Below, one piece after another: positions 1 to 8,761 of a stretch of DNA of 50,535 bases. The stretch comes from Pseudomonas subflava (lineage in GTDB: Bacteria; Pseudomonadota; Gammaproteobacteria; Pseudomonadales; Pseudomonadaceae): contig NZ_JAMXBF010000002.1 of the NCBI RefSeq assembly GCF_023823685.1, positions 1 to 50,535 on the forward strand, read 5' to 3'. Under the pieces are notes generated by a model. The model saw only the letters and a program-made list of their open reading frames with translations. It had not been told where the DNA came from and made no database searches. Made by a program: the position numbers and the translations under genes. The first letter of the stretch is position 1; the number at the start of each line of letters is the position of its first letter.

Positions 1-1397
1 CTGGTGATCACCGAGAGAATCGACTCGATGTTGTGGCTGAGCTTGGCCAGCTCGTTGATGGCGTGGCCGGTGTCGTCCATCTCGTCGGCCAGGCGCTTGA
101 TCGCCGTGGTCGACTGGGACACCACACGCACGCCGTTCTCGGTTTCCTCGTTGGCGGCGATGGCGGCCTGGGCGGCGGCCTGGGCGTTGCGCGCAACTTC
201 CTCGGCGGTGGAGGCCATCTCCTGCATGGCGGTGGCCAACTGGTCGAGCTCCTGCAGCTGCTCGTGCAGGCGGCTGGAGGCCTGGTTGGCCTCGCCCGAG
301 GTCGAAGTGGTGCTTTCGCGCACCTGCCGCGAGCTGCCCATCACGTCGCTGATCAGCGTCTGCAGGCTCTGCAGGAAACTGTTGAATTCGCGCGACACCT
401 CGGCGATTTCGTCGTTGCCGGTGGCCGGCAGGCGCCGGGTCAGGTCGCCCTGGCCGCTGTTGATCTCGCGCAGCGAGGCGTGCAGGTGGTCGAGCGGCTT
501 GAGCAGCCGGACCATCAGCATGCCCAGGGCGATCAGGCTGATGACCACGCCGAGCACGGTGCCGATCACCGCGCGCCAGCTCAGGGTGTCGGCCTCGGCC
601 ATGACGATGTCCTTGTCCAGCACCACACCGATGTACCAGTCCATGCCCTGCAGGTTGGGCAGCGGGGTGAAGGACACCAGCAGGTTCTTGTCGCCGCCGC
701 TGAGCTCCTGCAGCTCCTTGTTCAGCGCCGGGCTCTCGCCGTCGAACAGGGTGCTGTAGGACTTGCCGTTGAGGGCAGTGTCCGGGTGGGAAATGATGTT
801 GCCGCTGCGGCTGAGCAGGAAGGCGTAGCCGGCGCCGCCGAAGTCCAGGGTGTTCACCGCGTCGGCCACGGCCTTCAGGCGGATGTCGCCGCCGAACACG
901 CCGAGGAACTGGCCGGCATTACTGATCTTGGCCACGGCGGAGATGAGAATTTCGCCGGTGGTGGAGTCCACGTAGGGCTCGGTCAGCAGCGCCTGGCTGC
1001 CGCTCTTGCCGGTGCCGAACCAGGGCCGCTGGCGGCCATCCCAGTCGGCGCTGGGCTGCCAGCTGGGGTCGTTCTTGATCGGCTTGCCGTCGGCCTCCAA
1101 CGCGCCGAACACCAGGATGAACTCGTTCTTCAGCAGCGGTGCGTCGATGACCTTCTGCATGTTCTCCGGGCTGTAGTCGCTGTCGATGGTCTGCGACATC
1201 AGGTCCATCAGCCGCAGCTTGGCGTTCAGCCAGTTCTCGATCTGGCGGGCGAGGGCGTTGCTGGATTCGGAGATGCTCGACTCGACCTGGCTGCGCAATG
1301 TGCTGCGTACCTGGCTGACCTGAGCGAGGGAGAGGAGGCTGGTGGTCAGGAACAGCACGGCTGCCGCCGCGATACCGACCTTGTGCGCAATTTTCAT
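1..1397 (-). CDS. Methyl-accepting chemotaxis protein, dCache type (3' end outside window)
   Basis: Transmembrane chemoreceptor that would pass periplasmic ligand binding to CheA/CheW. The leftward frame starts at ATG 1397 (MKIAHKVGIAAAAVLFL), after an AGGAG ribosome site, and stays open to base 1, giving about 465 residues. The order is an N-terminal membrane helix, a periplasmic double-Cache-like region (about residues 35-270, with RQRPWF and GGDIRL), a second membrane helix, a HAMP segment (LLKPLDHLHASL) and the start of the cytoplasmic signalling helix. The frame leaves the window at HNIESILSVIT, just before the conserved hairpin tip (GIADQTNLLALNAAIEAARA in the family), so roughly 160 residues are missing. 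The ligand cannot be read from the sequence; Cache receptors often bind amino acids or organic acids. The family call is very secure. Confidence 0.95.
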   Translation of the reverse strand, partial: MKIAHKVGIAAAAVLFLTTSLLSLAQVSQVRSTLRSQVESSISESSNALARQIENWLNAKLRLMDLMSQTIDSDYSPENMQKVIDAPLLKNEFILVFGALEADGKPIKNDPSWQPSADWDGRQRPWFGTGKSGSQALLTEPYVDSTTGEILISAVAKISNAGQFLGVFGGDIRLKAVADAVNTLDFGGAGYAFLLSRSGNIISHPDTALNGKSYSTLFDGESPALNKELQELSGGDKNLLVSFTPLPNLQGMDWYIGVVLDKDIVMAEADTLSWRAVIGTVLGVVISLIALGMLMVRLLKPLDHLHASLREINSGQGDLTRRLPATGNDEIAEVSREFNSFLQSLQTLISDVMGSSRQVRESTTSTSGEANQASSRLHEQLQELDQLATAMQEMASTAEEVARNAQAAAQAAIAANEETENGVRVVSQSTTAIKRLADEMDDTGHAINELAKLSHNIESILSVIT

Positions 1398-1532
1398 GGG
1401 TTTGGCTCCTGAACGCGACTACGAAAAACCACGGGAGCGCCACACGTCCATGCCTAGGCGACAGCCGTAAGGTAATACAGCCGGCGGCAAATGCCACGTG
1501 AATTGGCCATTATTTCGCCACTAAAACGACGA

Positions 1533-1551
1533 ACCCGGCGCGAGGCCGGGT
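1533..1551 (-). terminator. Intrinsic terminator after the enoyl-CoA hydratase gene
   Basis: ACCCGGC / GCCGGGT arms with a 5-base loop lie 21 bases beyond the leftward hydratase stop. On the minus strand a T-rich stretch (CGTCGTTTTAG) follows the stem. Confidence 0.7.
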
Positions 1552-1571
1552 CCGGTGGGCGTTTCGGCGGC

Positions 1572-2261
1572 TCAGCCGAGGTGCTTCTGGTCCAGCTCGA
1601 TGGCCTGGTCCAGGGTCTCCAGCAGCGCCTTGCGCACCTTGAGCTTGGTGTTCTTGTGCGCGGTCATGTTGATCTTCTTCAACTGCTGCGCGGCGGCGAT
1701 GGCGGTGGCCTGCAGCTGCTCGGCCGGCACCACCTTGTCGAGGAAGCCGGCGTCCATGGCACCCGCCGGGTCGAAGATCTCGCCATTGATCACCGAACGG
1801 TGGAAGGCGGACTTGCGCAGGCGGTCACGGGCCAGCTCGATGCCGGCGTGGTGCATGGTCATGCCGATCTGCACTTCGTTCAGGCCGATGTTGAACGGGC
1901 CTTCCACGCCGATGCGGTAATCGGCCGACAGTAGGATGAACGCGCCCTTGGCGATGGCGTGGCCCGGGCAGGCGACGACGATGGGGTAGGGGTGGGCCAG
2001 CATGCGGCGGGCCAGGGTGGAACCGGCGGTGACCAGGGCCACGGCGTTCTGCGGGCTGGAGGTCATCACCTTGAGGTCGTAGCCGCCGGAGAGGATGCCC
2101 GGCTGGCCGGTGATGATCACCACGGCGCGGTCCTGCACGGCCTGATCGAGCGCGGCATTGAACGCGGCGATCACGTCCGGGGAGATGGCGTTCACCTTGC
2201 CGTTGTTGAGGGTTAGGGTGGCGATGCCGTCTTCGAGTTGGTAGCTGATCAGGTCGCTCAT
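1572..2261 (-). CDS. Enoyl-CoA hydratase/isomerase family (crotonase) protein
   Basis: Crotonase-fold acyl-CoA enzyme of 229 residues, starting MSDLISYQLEDGIATLTLNNGKVNAI, which is the usual crotonase beginning. The oxyanion-hole segment is visible as SGGYDLKVM (around residue 65) and the second one as CPGHAIAKGAFILLSADYRIG (around 105-125), where GHAIAKGA replaces the more common GxAxGGG. The helix NIGLNEVQIGMTMHHAGIELAR follows. Many Pseudomonas relatives carry the name crotonase/enoyl-CoA hydratase without a proven substrate; fatty acid beta-oxidation is the default guess. The start at 2261 is preferred because homologous sequence begins there; an in-frame upstream extension to 2396 is not family-like. 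It stands alone, with its own terminator. Confidence 0.85.
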   Translation of the reverse strand: MSDLISYQLEDGIATLTLNNGKVNAISPDVIAAFNAALDQAVQDRAVVIITGQPGILSGGYDLKVMTSSPQNAVALVTAGSTLARRMLAHPYPIVVACPGHAIAKGAFILLSADYRIGVEGPFNIGLNEVQIGMTMHHAGIELARDRLRKSAFHRSVINGEIFDPAGAMDAGFLDKVVPAEQLQATAIAAAQQLKKINMTAHKNTKLKVRKALLETLDQAIELDQKHLG

Positions 2262-2452
2262 GGCGGAAATCCTAGTCCTGGTGGCGGGAATTGGCGCTGA
2301 CGTTACCCAGCGCAGGCCCGAGGGTAAAGCGCTTTGGCTGACCGGAGGGTCACCCGCCCGTCGGTGGCCGGCTATCGTCATCATCGGCATCGCCAATTGG
2401 CTGCTATACCGAGCGGTGACTTAGGTTGGTCGCGAACCTGAGGAGCACCGCC

Positions 2453-2647
2453 ATGACCCGTCTCATTCCTTATCTAGCTCCGCTGCTACTGGTCGGCCTG
2501 ACCCTGCTGGCCGCCAGCCCCTACAGCCGCAGCCAGACCGGCGTGCTGCAGCTGTTCCTGTTCAGCACGTTCGCTTCCCTCGGCTTCCTGCTGTTCGGCG
2601 GCCAGCGCTTCGAAACGACCGAGCCGAAGGCCCATCGCTCCGCATAA
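2453..2647 (+). CDS. Small two-helix membrane protein
   Basis: Predicted 64-residue protein, MTRLIPYLAPLLLVGLTLLA onward. GAGGAG at 2440-2445 sits a proper distance before ATG 2453. It has two hydrophobic stretches (about residues 5-22 and 31-48) joined by a short polar loop (SPYSRSQTG), then a charged tail FETTEPKAHRSA, so an inner-membrane hairpin is likely. I do not recognise a family. It lies just upstream of the tRNA and has no obvious operon partner. Confidence 0.6.
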   Translation: MTRLIPYLAPLLLVGLTLLAASPYSRSQTGVLQLFLFSTFASLGFLLFGGQRFETTEPKAHRSA

Positions 2648-2739
2648 GCGCATGAATCGACTGAAAAAAAGTTTGCATTCGAGAAAGCCTGCGGCTACAT
2701 TAGCGCGCCTCGACGGACCAGACTGGTACGCCGAGATCC

Positions 2740-2829
2740 GGTGAAGTGTCCGAGCGGTTGAAGGAGCACGCCTGGAAAGTGTGTATACGGGAAACCGTAT
2801 CGAGGGTTCGAATCCCTCCTTCACCGCCA
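2740..2829 (+). tRNA. tRNA-Ser (anticodon GGA)
   Basis: The 7-bp acceptor stem GGTGAAG (2740-2746) pairs with CTTCACC (2819-2825), followed by discriminator G and an encoded CCA (2827-2829). The anticodon loop CTGGAAA has GGA at 2774-2776, reading UCC/UCU. A long variable arm (TATACGG-GAAA-CCGTAT) marks a class II serine tRNA, and the T arm carries GGTTCGAATCC. It is nearly identical to the enterobacterial serine tRNA I remember. Confidence 0.97.
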
Positions 2830-2843
2830 GATCGAATTAACGC

Positions 2844-2880
2844 AAACCCCTGACTTACTAGCGAAGTCAGGGGTTTGTTG
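2844..2880 (+). terminator. Intrinsic terminator of the tRNA-Ser gene
   Basis: A 13-bp perfect stem, AAACCCCTGACTT (2844-2856) with AAGTCAGGGGTTT (2864-2876), has a 7-base loop and is followed by GTTGTTT. It lies 15 bases after the tRNA. Confidence 0.9.
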
Positions 2881-3015
2881 TTTCTAGAGCGGGGGTCAGT
2901 TACAAAGAAGCCAGTGTTCCGGGTGTCCTGCTGGCGCCAAGTACCCACCGCGCCTCTTAACGAACCTTCTTCTCACCTCCCGCTGTCCATCGACAGACGA
3001 GTCGGGAGGCGCCTG

Positions 3016-3636
3016 TTGAAAATTGCATGTCTCGGATGGGGTTCCCTGATCTGGAAGCCCGGCATTCTTCCGGTGCGCCGGCCGTGGCGGCGGGATGGGC
3101 CGGATCTGCCTATCGATTTCGCGCGTGAGGGCGACGGCGGGGAGTTGGCGGCGGTGCTGTGCGACTCGGCGCCGGTGGCGAGGGTGATGTGGGCGCTGCT
3201 CGATGTGCGCTGTGTCGAGGCGGCGCGCGAGCTGCTGCGCCGGCGCGAGCAGATTCCCTCGTCGCAGCCGCGCAGCGTCGGCAGTGTCGAGGGCTGCGCC
3301 AATCGCTACGAGTATTCCGCCGTCATTGCGCGCTGGGCGAGGGCGATGCGCCTCGATGCCGTGGTGTGGACGGCATTGCCTCCGCGCATCTTCGGTGAGA
3401 ACGGCAGGGCGCCGACCATCGAGGAGGCCCTGGCCCATATCCGCGAGCTGCCGGAAGAGCGCCGCCGCCACGCCGAGTTCTACACCCGTTCCGCTCCGAT
3501 GTTTATCGCAACGCCGATGCGAAGGGCGCTGGAGGAGACCTTCGGCTGGTGGCCCAACGACAACGCGGTGCCCAACCTCCGCACGCGGCTGGGCGCTCCG
3601 CAGCCGGGCTCGAGTCGGCGGCGAGTGGAGCAGTGA
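3016..3636 (+). CDS. Conserved hypothetical protein, gamma-glutamylcyclotransferase-like N-terminus
   Basis: A 206-residue protein beginning (M)KIACLGWGSLIWKPGILPV. I chose TTG 3016 because GGAGG at 3005-3009 lies 6 bases before it and the family signature starts immediately after; there is no suitable ATG. The GWGSLIW motif resembles the substrate-binding GYGSL loop of gamma-glutamylcyclotransferase folds and is followed by DGPDLPIDFAREGDGGELAAVL, a pattern I associate with a family of unassigned bacterial proteins. The central part carries WTALPPRIFGENGRAPTIEEALAHI. Function is not known. The C-terminal basic tail after residue 190 looks unstructured. Confidence 0.75.
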   Translation: MKIACLGWGSLIWKPGILPVRRPWRRDGPDLPIDFAREGDGGELAAVLCDSAPVARVMWALLDVRCVEAARELLRRREQIPSSQPRSVGSVEGCANRYEYSAVIARWARAMRLDAVVWTALPPRIFGENGRAPTIEEALAHIRELPEERRRHAEFYTRSAPMFIATPMRRALEETFGWWPNDNAVPNLRTRLGAPQPGSSRRRVEQ

Positions 3637-3715
3637 TACCCGCTAACAAGGGCCTGCGCCGCTGAGTACGACGCGATGCAGCATTGCTCGATCAAATCGC
3701 CTTGCGAATGGCCAG

Positions 3716-3746
3716 AAAAAAGCCCCGATCTCGGGGCTTTCGTTTT
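3716..3746. terminator. Bidirectional terminator between convergent genes
   Basis: Stem AAAGCCCCG (3719-3727) / CGGGGCTTT (3732-3740) with a 4-base loop. A T run (TTTCGTTTT) follows on the plus strand and six T follow on the minus strand, so it can end both the 3016-3636 gene and the nap operon. Confidence 0.85.
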
Positions 3747-3771
3747 CTTGGCCATCGATCCGTAGACCACG

Positions 3772-4371
3772 TCATTCCCACCCCTTCACCCCGCTCATAT
3801 CCGGCAGGCGGTGGGCGATGCCCTTGTGGCAGTCGATGCAGGTGGCCTGGCCGGAGGCGAGGGCGGTGGAGTGCATCTGGCGTGCGCGCTGGCTCTGGCG
3901 GGTGAAGTCCATGAACTCGAAGTTGTGGCAGTTGCGGCATTCCAGCGAGTCGTTGGCCTTGAGGCGGGCCCATTCGTGTTCGGCCAGTTCGCGGCGCTTC
4001 TCGAGGAATTTGTCGCGGGTGTTGATGGTGCCGAAGATCTTGCCCCAGACCTCCTTGGAGGCCTGCATCTTGCGCGCGATCTTGTCGGTCCACTGGTGCG
4101 GCACGTGGCAGTCGGGGCAGGTGGCGCGCACGCCCGAGCGGTTGGTGTAGTGGATGGTGTCCTGCAGCTCGACGTACACGTTGCTCTCCATCTCGTGACA
4201 GGAGATGCAGAACTGCTCGGTGTTGGTCGCCTCCAGCGCGGTGTTGAAGCCGCCCCAGAAGATGATCCCGGCGATGAAGCCGCCGAGCGTCAGGAAGCCC
4301 AGGCTGTAGTGCACGCTGGGGCGACGCAGGATGGTCCAGTAGGAGCTCAGCCATCGGAACAGGGCTTTCAT
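3772..4371 (-). CDS. napC: Tetraheme cytochrome c NapC (NapC/NirT family)
   Basis: Membrane-anchored quinol dehydrogenase of 199 residues that takes electrons from the quinol pool and hands them to NapB/NapA in the periplasm. One N-terminal membrane helix (about residues 20-42, [18 protein letters not shown]) is followed by four CxxCH heme sites: CISCH, CPDCH, CRNCH and CIDCH. The sequence ...[15 protein letters not shown] and [20 protein letters not shown] is typical of the family. ATG 4371 is preferred to the GTG two codons upstream because GAGG lies 6-9 bases before it. It is the last gene of the nap operon, 7 bases after napB, and is followed by a strong terminator. Confidence 0.96.
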   Translation of the reverse strand: MKALFRWLSSYWTILRRPSVHYSLGFLTLGGFIAGIIFWGGFNTALEATNTEQFCISCHEMESNVYVELQDTIHYTNRSGVRATCPDCHVPHQWTDKIARKMQASKEVWGKIFGTINTRDKFLEKRRELAEHEWARLKANDSLECRNCHNFEFMDFTRQSQRARQMHSTALASGQATCIDCHKGIAHRLPDMSGVKGWE

Positions 4372-4378
4372 AAGCACC

Positions 4379-4855
4379 TCACTGCTGCTGGCCGGCGCGC
4401 TGCACTTCGTCCTGCAGCAGCTGGTCGATGGTGCGGAAGTCGTTGCCCACCAGCGGCTTCACTTCCTGCTGCGGCACGTGGCACTGGGTGCAGAAGTAGC
4501 GTCGCGGTGACACCGCGGCCAGAGTCTGGCCGTCGCGGTCCATGTAGTGGGTGATGCTGATCATCGGCGCCTGGGTCTTCGCGCTGTTGCTGCGGCTGTG
4601 GCAGGTCAGGCACTTGTTGCCGTTCTTGTCCACCTGGTAGCCGCGGATCGTATGGGGAATGGTCGGCGGCTGTTCGGGGTAGTTGCGCTCGCGCTTGAGG
4701 TCCTTGTTTTCGTCCTCGGCCAGGGGCGGCGTGGCTCGCTCCTGACTGAGGGTGCCGCCGGGGCGGCGACCGTCCGGTGCGGGGGCGTCGAGGGGGTAGT
4801 CGGCTGCGTGGGCCAGGCTCGCCAGGAGGACCAGCAGCAGGGGCAGGCTTCTCAT
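4379..4855 (-). CDS. napB: Periplasmic nitrate reductase diheme cytochrome subunit NapB
   Basis: Small electron-transfer subunit (158 residues) that accepts electrons from NapC and reduces NapA. A cleavable signal peptide, [17 protein letters not shown], is followed by a Pro-rich linker, then NKCLTCH and [10 protein letters not shown] as the two heme c attachment sites. The remaining heme ligands are expected at PHTI and ISITHYM. The ending [20 protein letters not shown] matches NapB. It lies 11 bases downstream of napA in the same operon. Confidence 0.95.
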   Translation of the reverse strand: MRSLPLLLVLLASLAHAADYPLDAPAPDGRRPGGTLSQERATPPLAEDENKDLKRERNYPEQPPTIPHTIRGYQVDKNGNKCLTCHSRSNSAKTQAPMISITHYMDRDGQTLAAVSPRRYFCTQCHVPQQEVKPLVGNDFRTIDQLLQDEVQRAGQQQ

Positions 4856-4866
4856 GATCGGGCTCC

Positions 4867-7371
4867 TCAGGCCAGGCTGACCAGTTCGATGCGCACGGCG
4901 CACTTCTTGTAGTCGGTCTGCTTGGAAATGGGATCGGTGGCGTCCAGGGTGACCTTGTTGATCAGCTTGTTGGCGTCGAAGAACGGCACGAACACCAGGC
5001 CGCGTGGCGGCTTGTTGCGGCCGCGGGTCTCGATGCGCGCGCGCATCTCGCCGCGCCGGCTGATCACCTTCACCTCGCTGCCGCGCCGCGCCTTGAGCTC
5101 CTTGGCGTCGTCCGGGTGCATGTACACCAGGGCGTCGGGCACCGCGCGGTACAGCTCGTCCACGCGCTGGGTCATGCTGCCGGTGTGCCAGTGTTCCAGC
5201 ACCCGGCCGGTGCTGAGCCAGAAGGGGAAGTCCTTGTCGGGCGCCTCGGCTGGAGGCTCGTAGGGCAGGGCGAAGATGATCGCCTTGTTGTCCGGGTAGC
5301 CGTAGAACTGCACGCCGCTGCCTTTCTCCACATAGGGGTCGTGACCCTCGCGGTAGCGCCAGCGGGTTTCCTGGCCGTCCACCACCGGCCAGCGGAGGCC
5401 GCGGGCCTCGTGATAGGTGTCGAAGGGCGCCAGGTCGTGACCGTGGCCACGACCGAAGGCCGCGTACTCCTCGAACAGGCCCTTCTGCAGGTAGAAGCCG
5501 AAGGCGGCGGCCTCGTCGTTGGCGTAGCCCTCGGCCATGTCGCTGGTGGGGAACTGGTCGACCTGGCCGTTGCGGAACAGCACCTCGTACAGGGTCTTGC
5601 CCTTGTACTGGGGTGCCTGGGCCAGCAGCTCGGCCGGCCACACCTCGTCGGTGGTGAAGAGCTTGGAGAATTCCACCAGCTGCCAGAGGTCGGACTTCGC
5701 CTCGCCCGGCGCCTTGACCAACTGATGCCAGAACTGGGTGCGGCGCTCGGCGTTGCCGTAGGCGCCTTCCTTCTCCACCCACATGGCGCTGGGCAGGATC
5801 AGGTCGGCGGCCTGGGCCGACACGGTGGGGTAGACGTCGGAGACGATGACGAAGGCCTCCGGGTTGCGCCAGCCCGGGAGGATCTCCTGCATGATGTTGG
5901 GGCCGGCGTGCATGTTGTTGCAGACCTGCGTCCAGTACACCTTGAGCACGCCGTCCTTGAGCTTGCGGCTCTGCTCCACGGCGTGGAAGCCGGGCTTCTC
6001 CTGGATGGTGCCTGGCGGCAGCTTCCAGATCTTCTCGGCGGTGGCGCGGTGCTTGGGATTGGCCACCAGCATGTCCGCCGGCAGGCGGTGGGAGAAGGTG
6101 CCGACCTCGCGCGCGGTGCCGCAGGCCGAGGGTTGCCCGGTCAGCGAGAAGGGGCTGTTGCCCGGTTCGCTGATCTTCCCGGTGAGCAGGTGGATGTTGT
6201 AGATCAGGTTGTTGGCCCACACGCCGCGGGTGTGCTGGTTGAAGCCCATGGTCCAGAACGACACCACCTTGCGCTTGGGGTCCGCATACAGCTCGGCCAG
6301 GGCCTTGAGGCGCTCGGCCGGCACGCCGGTTTCCTCGGCGGCGCGCTCCAGGGTGTAGGGTTTGACGAAGGCGGCGAACTGCTCGAAGGAGATGTCGCTC
6401 CAGGTGTTGGCGTTGGCCGCGTTCTTCGCCTTCTGCTCCAGCGGGTCGGTGGCGCGCAGGCCGTAGCCGATGTCGTCGGCACCCTTGGCGAAGCGGGTGT
6501 GACGGCTGACGAAGTCGCGGTTCACCGAGCCGGATTCGATGATGTGATTGGCGATGTAGTTGAGGATGATCAGGTCGGTCTGCGGCTTGAACACCATGGG
6601 GATGTCGGCCAGGTCGAAGCTGCGGTGCTCGAAGGTGGACAGCACCGCCACCTTGACCTGCGGCTGGCTGAGCCGGCGGTCGGCGACCCGCGACCAGAGG
6701 ATCGGGTGCATCTCGGCCATGTTCGAGCCCCAGAGCACGAAGGTGTCGGTGGCTTCGATGTCGTCGTAGCAACCCATCGGCTCGTCCATGCCGAAGCTGC
6801 GCATGAAGCCCATCACCGCCGAGGCCATGCAGTGCCGGGCGTTGGGGTCGATGTTGTTGCAGCGCAGGCCGGCCTTCATCAGCTTGTTGGCGGCGTAGCC
6901 TTCCCACACCGTCCACTGCCCGGAACCGAACATGCCGACTGCCTGCGGGCCGTGGGCCGTGAGCGCGGCCTTGGTCTTCTCGGCCATGATGGCGAAGGCC
7001 TCGTCCCAGCTGATCGGCTGGAACTCGCCCTGCTTGTCGTACTTTCCGCCCTTCATGCGCAGCAGCGGCTGGGTCAGCCGGTCGGTGCCGTACATGATCT
7101 TCGACAGGAAGTAGCCCTTGACGCAATTCAGGCCGCGGTTGACCTCGGCCTTGATGTCGCCGTGGGTCGCCACCACGCGGCCGTCGCGGGTCGCCACCAT
7201 CACCCCGCAGCCGGTGCCGCAGAAACGGCAGGGCGCCTTGTTCCAGTCGAGGCGGGTCATGTCCGCCTCGGTGATCAGGTTGCTGGCGGTGCTGAATGCC
7301 GGCAGGCCCAGCGCGGCGGCGGCGATGGCGGCGGCGTTGGCCTTGGCGAATTCACGTCTGCTGAGTTTCAT
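4867..7371 (-). CDS. napA: Periplasmic nitrate reductase catalytic subunit NapA
   Basis: Reduces nitrate to nitrite at a bis-MGD molybdenum centre in the periplasm. The 834-residue length is normal. A Tat signal with SRREFAK (residues 4-10) and an Ala-rich stretch is followed by the [4Fe-4S] ligands [10 protein letters not shown] and NRGLNCVKG. The molybdenum Cys lies in [10 protein letters not shown] (about residue 180). Later segments [36 protein letters not shown] and [16 protein letters not shown] are characteristic of NapA. The gene overlaps napD by 20 bases. In Pseudomonas relatives, Nap supports aerobic denitrification or redox balancing; no nitrite reductase is seen in this window. 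Confidence 0.98.
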   Translation of the reverse strand: MKLSRREFAKANAAAIAAAALGLPAFSTASNLITEADMTRLDWNKAPCRFCGTGCGVMVATRDGRVVATHGDIKAEVNRGLNCVKGYFLSKIMYGTDRLTQPLLRMKGGKYDKQGEFQPISWDEAFAIMAEKTKAALTAHGPQAVGMFGSGQWTVWEGYAANKLMKAGLRCNNIDPNARHCMASAVMGFMRSFGMDEPMGCYDDIEATDTFVLWGSNMAEMHPILWSRVADRRLSQPQVKVAVLSTFEHRSFDLADIPMVFKPQTDLIILNYIANHIIESGSVNRDFVSRHTRFAKGADDIGYGLRATDPLEQKAKNAANANTWSDISFEQFAAFVKPYTLERAAEETGVPAERLKALAELYADPKRKVVSFWTMGFNQHTRGVWANNLIYNIHLLTGKISEPGNSPFSLTGQPSACGTAREVGTFSHRLPADMLVANPKHRATAEKIWKLPPGTIQEKPGFHAVEQSRKLKDGVLKVYWTQVCNNMHAGPNIMQEILPGWRNPEAFVIVSDVYPTVSAQAADLILPSAMWVEKEGAYGNAERRTQFWHQLVKAPGEAKSDLWQLVEFSKLFTTDEVWPAELLAQAPQYKGKTLYEVLFRNGQVDQFPTSDMAEGYANDEAAAFGFYLQKGLFEEYAAFGRGHGHDLAPFDTYHEARGLRWPVVDGQETRWRYREGHDPYVEKGSGVQFYGYPDNKAIIFALPYEPPAEAPDKDFPFWLSTGRVLEHWHTGSMTQRVDELYRAVPDALVYMHPDDAKELKARRGSEVKVISRRGEMRARIETRGRNKPPRGLVFVPFFDANKLINKVTLDATDPISKQTDYKKCAVRIELVSLA

Positions 7372-7663
7372 CAGGCATCTCCGGCGAGGAGGTCATCACG
7401 GTCGGGAGGGACGAGTCCTGTTCTTCGAGGACTTCGTGGTAAACCAGTGCGGCGTTGATCACGCCGGGCAGGCTCTGGACGGCGCCGAGGGTGGCGACGA
7501 TCTGCGCCTCGTGCTCCGCCTCGATCACCACCACCAGCTTGCCTTCGGGGCTGTGCTGGTGCAGCTCGACGCCCGGTAGGCGACGCAGGTTGGCGGTCAC
7601 CGCCGCCATCAGCTGAGGCTGGGCGTGCACGATCAGGCTGGCGATCTGGATGCTGTCTGGCAT
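7352..7663 (-). CDS. napD: NapA chaperone NapD
   Basis: Cytoplasmic chaperone of 103 residues that binds the Tat signal of NapA and holds back export until the cofactor is inserted. The ferredoxin-like pattern [15 protein letters not shown] ... [22 protein letters not shown] ... [16 protein letters not shown] is diagnostic. The C-terminal tail from about residue 80 is long and polar and runs into the overlap with napA. It is the second gene of the operon, 13 bases after napE. Confidence 0.93.
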   Translation of the reverse strand: MPDSIQIASLIVHAQPQLMAAVTANLRRLPGVELHQHSPEGKLVVVIEAEHEAQIVATLGAVQSLPGVINAALVYHEVLEEQDSSLPTVMTSSPEMPDETQQT

Positions 7664-7676
7664 GTCGGCCCCCAGG

Positions 7677-7838
7677 CTAGAGAGGGCCGGGTGGGCCGGC
7701 GATCAGCTGGATCATCCACACGATGAATCCGTAGCCGCCGACGATGGCCACGGAGAGTATGGGGAACAGACAAATCACAAGGAAGAGGAACAACCGGGTT
7801 TCCTTGCCTTTGCTGTCGTCAGACGTTTTCACGGTCAT
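7677..7838 (-). CDS. napE: Nap operon membrane protein NapE
   Basis: A 53-residue single-pass membrane protein found at the head of many nap operons; its role is not settled. It starts MTVKTSDDSKGKETRLFLFL after a strong GGAGGTG site. The membrane segment FLFLVICLFPILSVAIVGGYGFIVW contains the Pro and Gly typical of NapE, and the end is AGPPGPL. It is the first gene of napEDABC. I see no napF between napE and napD. Confidence 0.9.
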   Translation of the reverse strand: MTVKTSDDSKGKETRLFLFLVICLFPILSVAIVGGYGFIVWMIQLIAGPPGPL

Positions 7839-7932
7839 GGCGACGACACCTCCTTCGTTGCGTCCGCTGAGTCTAGACCCGGATCGTGAAGCTTGTGAGA
7901 AGCGACCATAGCGCCTCCGAAGCGCGCCCGAA

Positions 7933-7946
7933 TTGACCGGGATCAT
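7933..7946. promoter_or_regulatory. Possible FNR/Anr-type box upstream of napE
   Basis: TTGACCGGGATCAT matches TTGAT-N4-ATCAA at 8 of 10 defined bases and lies about 95 bases before the napE start, in the gap shared with the rightward CopD-like gene. Oxygen control of nap by FNR relatives is common. The two mismatches make this tentative. Confidence 0.3.
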
Positions 7947-8073
7947 GGTGGCGCGCCGTGCGGCGGGCATCATGGCGGTGGTTTTTTCGAGGGCTCCCAA
8001 GACGCCTTTCGCCGCGGCGATTCACCGCGAGGTCGAGTCCGGTGACTGGCGATGCGAGGGGCGAGGAGGACGC

Positions 8074-8514
8074 TTGACCTATCTGTTGCTGAAGTTCGTC
8101 CACATCACCGCCGCGGCCTTCTTCATCGGCGGGGTGTTCTTCGAGGTGATGATCCTCAGCCGCGCCACCCCGGTGCTGGAAGAGCGGCCGCGCGCCGAGC
8201 TGTCACACGTCCTCGGCCAGCGCGCACGCAAGGTCATGCACTGGGTCGTCATGGCGCTGTACGGCGCCGGCCTGGGGCTGGCCTGGCACTACCGCAGCGC
8301 GCTGCACGCCCCGTTCGCCAGCAGCTTCGGCACCCTGCTGATCCTGAAGATCTGTCTGGCCCTGAGCATCCTCGGCCACTTCCTGGCGGTCGCCTTCCTG
8401 ATCCGCCGCGGCCGCATGACCCCCAGGCGCTCGCGGCTGATCCACCTCAGCGTGCTGGTGCAGATGCTGGGCATCCTGTTTCTCGCCAAGGCGATGTTTT
8501 TGTTGAGCTGGTGA
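8074..8514 (+). CDS. CopD-like integral membrane protein
   Basis: A 146-residue protein with four predicted membrane helices. It starts MTYLLLKFVHITAAAFFIGGVFFEV from TTG 8074, chosen because GAGGAGG (8063-8069) precedes it closely and family members begin there. His in KFVHITAAAFFIGG and in HWVVMALYGAGLGLAWHY, and the order of helices, resemble CopD/HemJ-like membrane proteins, where helix histidines may bind heme or metal. It is transcribed away from nap. The function is unproven; copper or heme handling is a family-level guess. Confidence 0.7.
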   Translation: MTYLLLKFVHITAAAFFIGGVFFEVMILSRATPVLEERPRAELSHVLGQRARKVMHWVVMALYGAGLGLAWHYRSALHAPFASSFGTLLILKICLALSILGHFLAVAFLIRRGRMTPRRSRLIHLSVLVQMLGILFLAKAMFLLSW

Positions 8515-8761
8515 CGGTTCGGGGAGATTGCGTGGCTTGTTGTCAGCCGCAGGAAGGCGCTGAGACTGTGATTGTCCCTGTATGCGGCTTCCCAGAGGCT
8601 AATGCCAGTCGTCATCGCGTCCTGTAACAGATTGTCTATGAGACAGAATTCGGATTAACCTCCTAGTCACCATATTCGAGGACTTTGCAGGGCAATACCT
8701 ATCTTGAAGGATCTATAGATTGTGCAGTTGTACCGCGCAAGCAAATTGTTTGAGGGATTAA

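Noticed and set aside
2740..3016. Integrated element at the tRNA-Ser 3' end
   Set aside because: No second copy of the tRNA 3' end was seen downstream and no integrase gene is present.
5116..7458. 780-codon open frame opposite napA
   Set aside because: The napA frame on the other strand is unmistakable, and the antisense translation is low-complexity His/Val/Gly/Leu-rich sequence.
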